5,278 bases of DNA. Origin: JANLYQ01 sp031365725 (GTDB lineage Bacteria; Actinomycetota; Actinomycetes; JACCUZ01). Where the stretch lies: contig JANLYQ010000034.1 of the NCBI GenBank assembly GCA_031365725.1, positions 1 to 5,278 on the forward strand, in the 5' to 3' direction. Below the pieces are notes generated by a model. That model did no database searches. It was not told the DNA's origin and saw only the letters and a list, made by a program, of their open reading frames with translations. A program made the translations under genes and the position numbers. Shown here piece after piece: positions 5,255-5,278 of the stretch (the stretch's first letter is position 1; each line of letters begins with the position of its first letter).

Positions 5255-5278
5255 TGTGATTCTCAACCCCTTGGATTC

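Overview
The window comes from a high-GC bacterium, very probably an actinomycete (Actinomycetota). GC is about 70% over most of its length and GTG starts are common. The stand-alone biotin carrier matches in length (71 aa), and closely in sequence, the mycobacterial biotinylated protein TB7.3 (Rv3221c) as I recall it. Five genes and one micro-ORF lie on the minus strand; one gene lies on the plus strand.

Reading the minus strand in the direction of transcription (high to low coordinates), the right side begins with an ATG micro-ORF for a 20-residue amphipathic peptide (5254-5192). It is followed 79 bases later by a two-gene signalling operon. The first gene is a membrane-anchored HD-GYP protein (5112-3670) with every signature residue of a cyclic-di-GMP phosphodiesterase. 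The second (3673-2393) is coupled to it by a GTGA stop/start overlap and has the same architecture (membrane region, then HD domain), but most of its HD-GYP signature is lost.

In the centre, a plus-strand gene for a small DUF5317-like membrane protein (1912-2499) runs convergently into the degenerate HD gene, with 107 bp of coding overlap. It is divergent from the left-hand group across a gap of about 50 bp.

The left group (minus strand) contains accC (biotin carboxylase, 1862-447), a stand-alone 71-aa biotin carboxyl carrier protein (370-155), and the first 33 codons of a PilT-type twitching ATPase, cut by the window edge at base 1. Carboxylase and carrier together form the biotin half-reaction of an acyl-CoA carboxylase; the carboxyltransferase is not in the window. 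PilT suggests that type IV pilus genes continue beyond base 1, and c-di-GMP-linked HD-GYP proteins are frequent regulators of such pili. A functional link here is inference from proximity.

The most unusual items are the amphipathic micro-ORF before the HD-GYP gene, the intact/degenerate HD-GYP pair, a 15-bp tandem repeat that appears to have duplicated the first strand of biotin carboxylase, a 9-bp tandem repeat coding for (GID)n in the HD-GYP tail, and a GC drop (about 60%) over the peptide and the HD-GYP membrane domain. I see no RNA genes, insertion sequences, CRISPR arrays or convincing intrinsic terminators.
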